The notes beneath the pieces were generated by a model that saw only the letters and a list, made by a program, of their open reading frames with translations, searched no databases and was not told where the DNA came from. From contig NC_069130.1 in the NCBI RefSeq assembly GCF_026914265.1, forward strand, positions 45,903,929 to 45,967,928: a stretch of 64,000 nt of DNA, given 5' to 3'. Every line of letters begins with the position of its first letter. Position 1 is the first letter of the stretch. Below are positions 61,796 through 64,000 of this stretch, in pieces. The position numbers and the translations under genes are program-made. This DNA comes from Mya arenaria. Taxonomy: Eukaryota > Mollusca > Bivalvia > Myida > Myidae.

Positions 61796-62814
61796 ATGAT
61801 GTCCGCACATATCTTCTTCTCTGTCATCCTTCTGTCGGCGGGAGCCTTCGCGCAGGAGATGTGCGCTGACCTTGACACGCAGGCTTGTGTTCGGATGCAG
61901 GCCAGTCAGCCGGATATGTGTAACACGCCTCTTGGTGACACCGCATGCCAAAAATACTGCAAGAAATGCCGTAAGCACTAGCGGATTTAGAGGGGGTGCA
62001 CCCTGCGCTCGCCCCCTCTAAAATCGTCCAAGTTCACATTTTTATATCAATCTGGGAGAGTACAGTAATAAAGTAATCTCAAATTGTACCATTTTCGACT
62101 ACAAATGATAAAAGGTTTTTTAAGGGAGTAACTCCACATCCCATGCAAACAATTTATGTCAAATACTTTTGGTTCTAAGGGATGGGGCGCATGTCAAAAG
62201 GTTGCGCCCCTAAGTTACGACCCCTCTTACGCCAATTCCTGGATCCGCCCCTGGTAAGCAAGGATAATTACGGGATTTTTATTTATTAGGGGGTTGCGAT
62301 TCATTGCGTCACGTAGCCAAAAGTATAGTGAAGGCATAGAACTCCTCGGCCATTATCCAACATAATTGACTGTCTCAAATGTTTCCGGAGGTGGTCGAGT
62401 TGTCACGATGAAAATGACGGGCACGGAACACTGTTGGCCTAAATTGTATCGATATTTTAAAGCTGCACCATCACAGCTTGACCGTGTTGGCCACTTTTTA
62501 TTTTTTGTCATTGAATAAGTCAAAAATTTTGCATTAATATCGGAAAACGGTGACATAAGACTTCTGATAAAAAAAAATCAGATCGCAGTTTTAAACGTTT
62601 ATATATTACAGTTGATAATAACTAAAATAGAGATGTTATTTCAACCATGAAGTAACGTTATCTTTAACTGAGTCTCCTCCCACTACCACAGTTGTCCCAA
62701 CCTGTGCTGATATCGACACTCAGGCGTGTGAGCTGATGCATGCCGGGAATCCCAACATATGTGATGAGCCGAGTATTGCCGAGATCGCTTGTAAAAGCTT
62801 CTGTGGAAAATGCG
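61796..62814 (+). CDS. ShKT-ShKT(-LU-mucin) gene, right copy, runs off the window
   Basis: Visible coding exons 61796-61970 and 62692-62814, both followed by donors (GTAAG, GTAGGT) in phase 1. Residues 1-19 are a signal peptide (MMSAHIFFSVILLSAG). First ShKT domain: Cys at 23, 31, 42, 51, 55 and 58. Second: Cys at 63, 71, 82, 92, 96 and 99. ShKT modules are small three-disulfide folds in secreted proteins of many animals; in some lineages they block potassium channels, but here no function can be read. The visible exons are intact. By comparison with the left copy the next exon (first half of a Ly6/LU domain) should start roughly 100 bp beyond base 64000, and a Thr-rich repeat exon may follow. 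A hAT-like element sits five bases into the intron at 61976. Confidence 0.85.
61976..62253. mobile_element. non-autonomous hAT-like element at a splice donor
   Basis: Starts CACTAGCGGATTTAG and ends CTGGATCCGCCCCTG, flanked by GTAAG at 61971-61975 and 62254-62258. The 5-bp target duplication is the start of the intron. About 278 bp, no coding capacity; absent from the left arm. Confidence 0.85.
62330..62590. mobile_element. old MITE fragments shared by both arms
   Basis: GAACTCCTCGGCCAT (GGAACTCC family) near 62340, then AAAGCTGCAC (TTAA family) near 62459. The same pair in the same order lies in the left arm at about 48430-48600, so these insertions predate the duplication. Confidence 0.65.
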
Positions 62815-63049
62815 GTAGGTTTGTCTCGTGATAAAAGAGTTGTCGTGAAACAATTATAACTATTATACGGGAACGTGTACGTGTAGTGATCTTTTTGTGT
62901 AGTTCGCCATCTCATTTTGTGCATCGAATTAGAATCGTATAAAGAAAAAACGTGTTATGCTAAAAAGTGAGTCTACATGTAGATGTTTGAGGATAAATGT
63001 CGCAAACTTCATTTAAATCCAATCGCAACTTGCACCAGTACATGTATCT

Positions 63050-63660
63050 TTACGCATAAATTCACATACATATACGTAAAAGTTAACAAACCTATCCTTA
63101 CCGGTCCACATACCTACACGTAAAAGTGAACGTTCCTACATATACAAATAAACGTACCTACACGTACATGTTCACATACCTACAAGTTCAAGTTCCTGTA
63201 CCTACATATAGAAGTTCACGTACCTTCACGTACACATTCATGTACCTACACATACAAGATTACGTTCCTACACGTACAAGTTCCCGTTCATTCACGTACA
63301 ATTTTGCCTACACGTACAAGTCCACGTACCTACACACAGAAATTTCCCGTTCCAACACGTACAAGTTTACGTACCTACACGTACAAGTTCACGTACCTAC
63401 ACATAGAATTTCCCGTTCCAACACGTAGAAGTTAACGTTCCTTCACGTACAAATTCACGTACCTACTCGTTCAAGTTCACGTACCTACACATAGAATTCC
63501 CCGTTCCTACACGTACAAGTTCACGTACCTACACGTACAAGTTTACTTAACTACACGTACATGTTCATGTACCTAAAAGTACACGAATTTTCACTTACAA
63601 GCTCACGTAACTACACGTACAGGTTCAGGTAACTACACATACCGGTTCACGTGAAAGTCC
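63050..63660. repeat. 22-bp intronic minisatellite, right arm
   Basis: About 27 copies of CTACACGTACAAGTTCACGTAC-like sequence with variants. About three times as long as the homologous array at 47200-47420. The 100-codon frame through it is a period artefact. Confidence 0.9.
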
Positions 63661-64000
63661 GGTTTTGCAACCTCTCCTATAATATAATGACCAGTACAGG
63701 GACGATACATTTCGCTTGCTGATAGTTGAACTACTAGCATTCAGTTTGTGATACTAAAACAGACGTTACTTACCCTTTGGAAATTAAGCAATTCCGTAGT
63801 AAGTTAAGGGCATGCGCTGAAATTGTTCCCATAGTAGTTCTCAGTTAATTCTTGGTCTTTATATTATTATTTTTTAAATGCCAACTTTCACGGTTTTCGA
63901 TCTGAGCAAGGCACAACTGTAGATACGAGAAAAGACTTTCATTCTAAAAATAAACTAATTCTAACATATACGTAGTTCCATATCTAATTGAACCACGTGG

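Larger units (their letters stand above)
60345..64000 (+). repeat. right arm of the large inverted duplication
   Basis: Plus-strand counterpart of 46690-49640, still matching at the window edge. Compared with the left arm it carries extra material: a long ATT/AAT tract, a MITE fragment, a 278-bp hAT-like element and an enlarged minisatellite. Confidence 0.9.

Overview
The window looks like nuclear DNA of a marine bivalve mollusc, probably a heterodont clam. It is AT-rich and intron-rich, and crowded with minisatellites, microsatellites, tRNA-derived SINE heads and short inverted-repeat transposons. Its genes belong to families expanded in bivalves (C1q, ShKT, Ly6/LU, small Cys-rich secreted proteins). 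The organism call is inference from gene families and repeat style, not from a search.

Layout. 1-3580 is a 33-bp satellite with a higher-order period of about 300-330 bp. 3.6-11 kb holds SINE heads and a palindrome-rich tandem array (7.4-9.8 kb). 11.07-13.86 kb is a run of five unrelated tandem arrays. A three-exon minus-strand gene at 14803-15761 encodes a 70-aa secreted Ser/Thr-rich protein. An eight-exon minus-strand gene at 20293-24904 encodes a 450-aa secreted protein with three C1q domains. Two paralogous plus-strand genes (28296-32537 and 35267-38103) encode secreted 8-Cys peptides of 85 and 88 aa with the same exon phases; a second, unrelated 33-bp satellite lies between them. A hAT DNA transposon with a 5-bp target duplication fills 39930-43297.

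The right third is dominated by an inverted duplication. The left arm (about 46.7-49.6 kb, minus) and right arm (about 60.35 kb to the window edge, plus) carry two copies of one gene: TATA promoter, untranslated first exon, signal peptide plus ShKT domain, second ShKT domain. In the left copy the gene runs on through two exons of a Ly6/LU (three-finger) domain into a single ~650-codon exon of Thr/Pro/Arg repeats ending at 43576. The right copy leaves the window before its LU exons. The left copy's first coding exon is broken; the right copy's visible exons are intact. A 278-bp hAT-type element sits five bases into the right copy's first coding intron and duplicated the GTAAG of the splice donor.

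All five gene loci encode secreted proteins: lectin-like C1q, Cys-rich peptides, and ShKT/LU/mucin-like chains. This fits a mucosal, immune or other secretory gene neighbourhood. That shared role is inference; no operon-like linkage is implied. All gene models were assembled by hand from splice signals and reading-frame phase, without transcripts or database searches.
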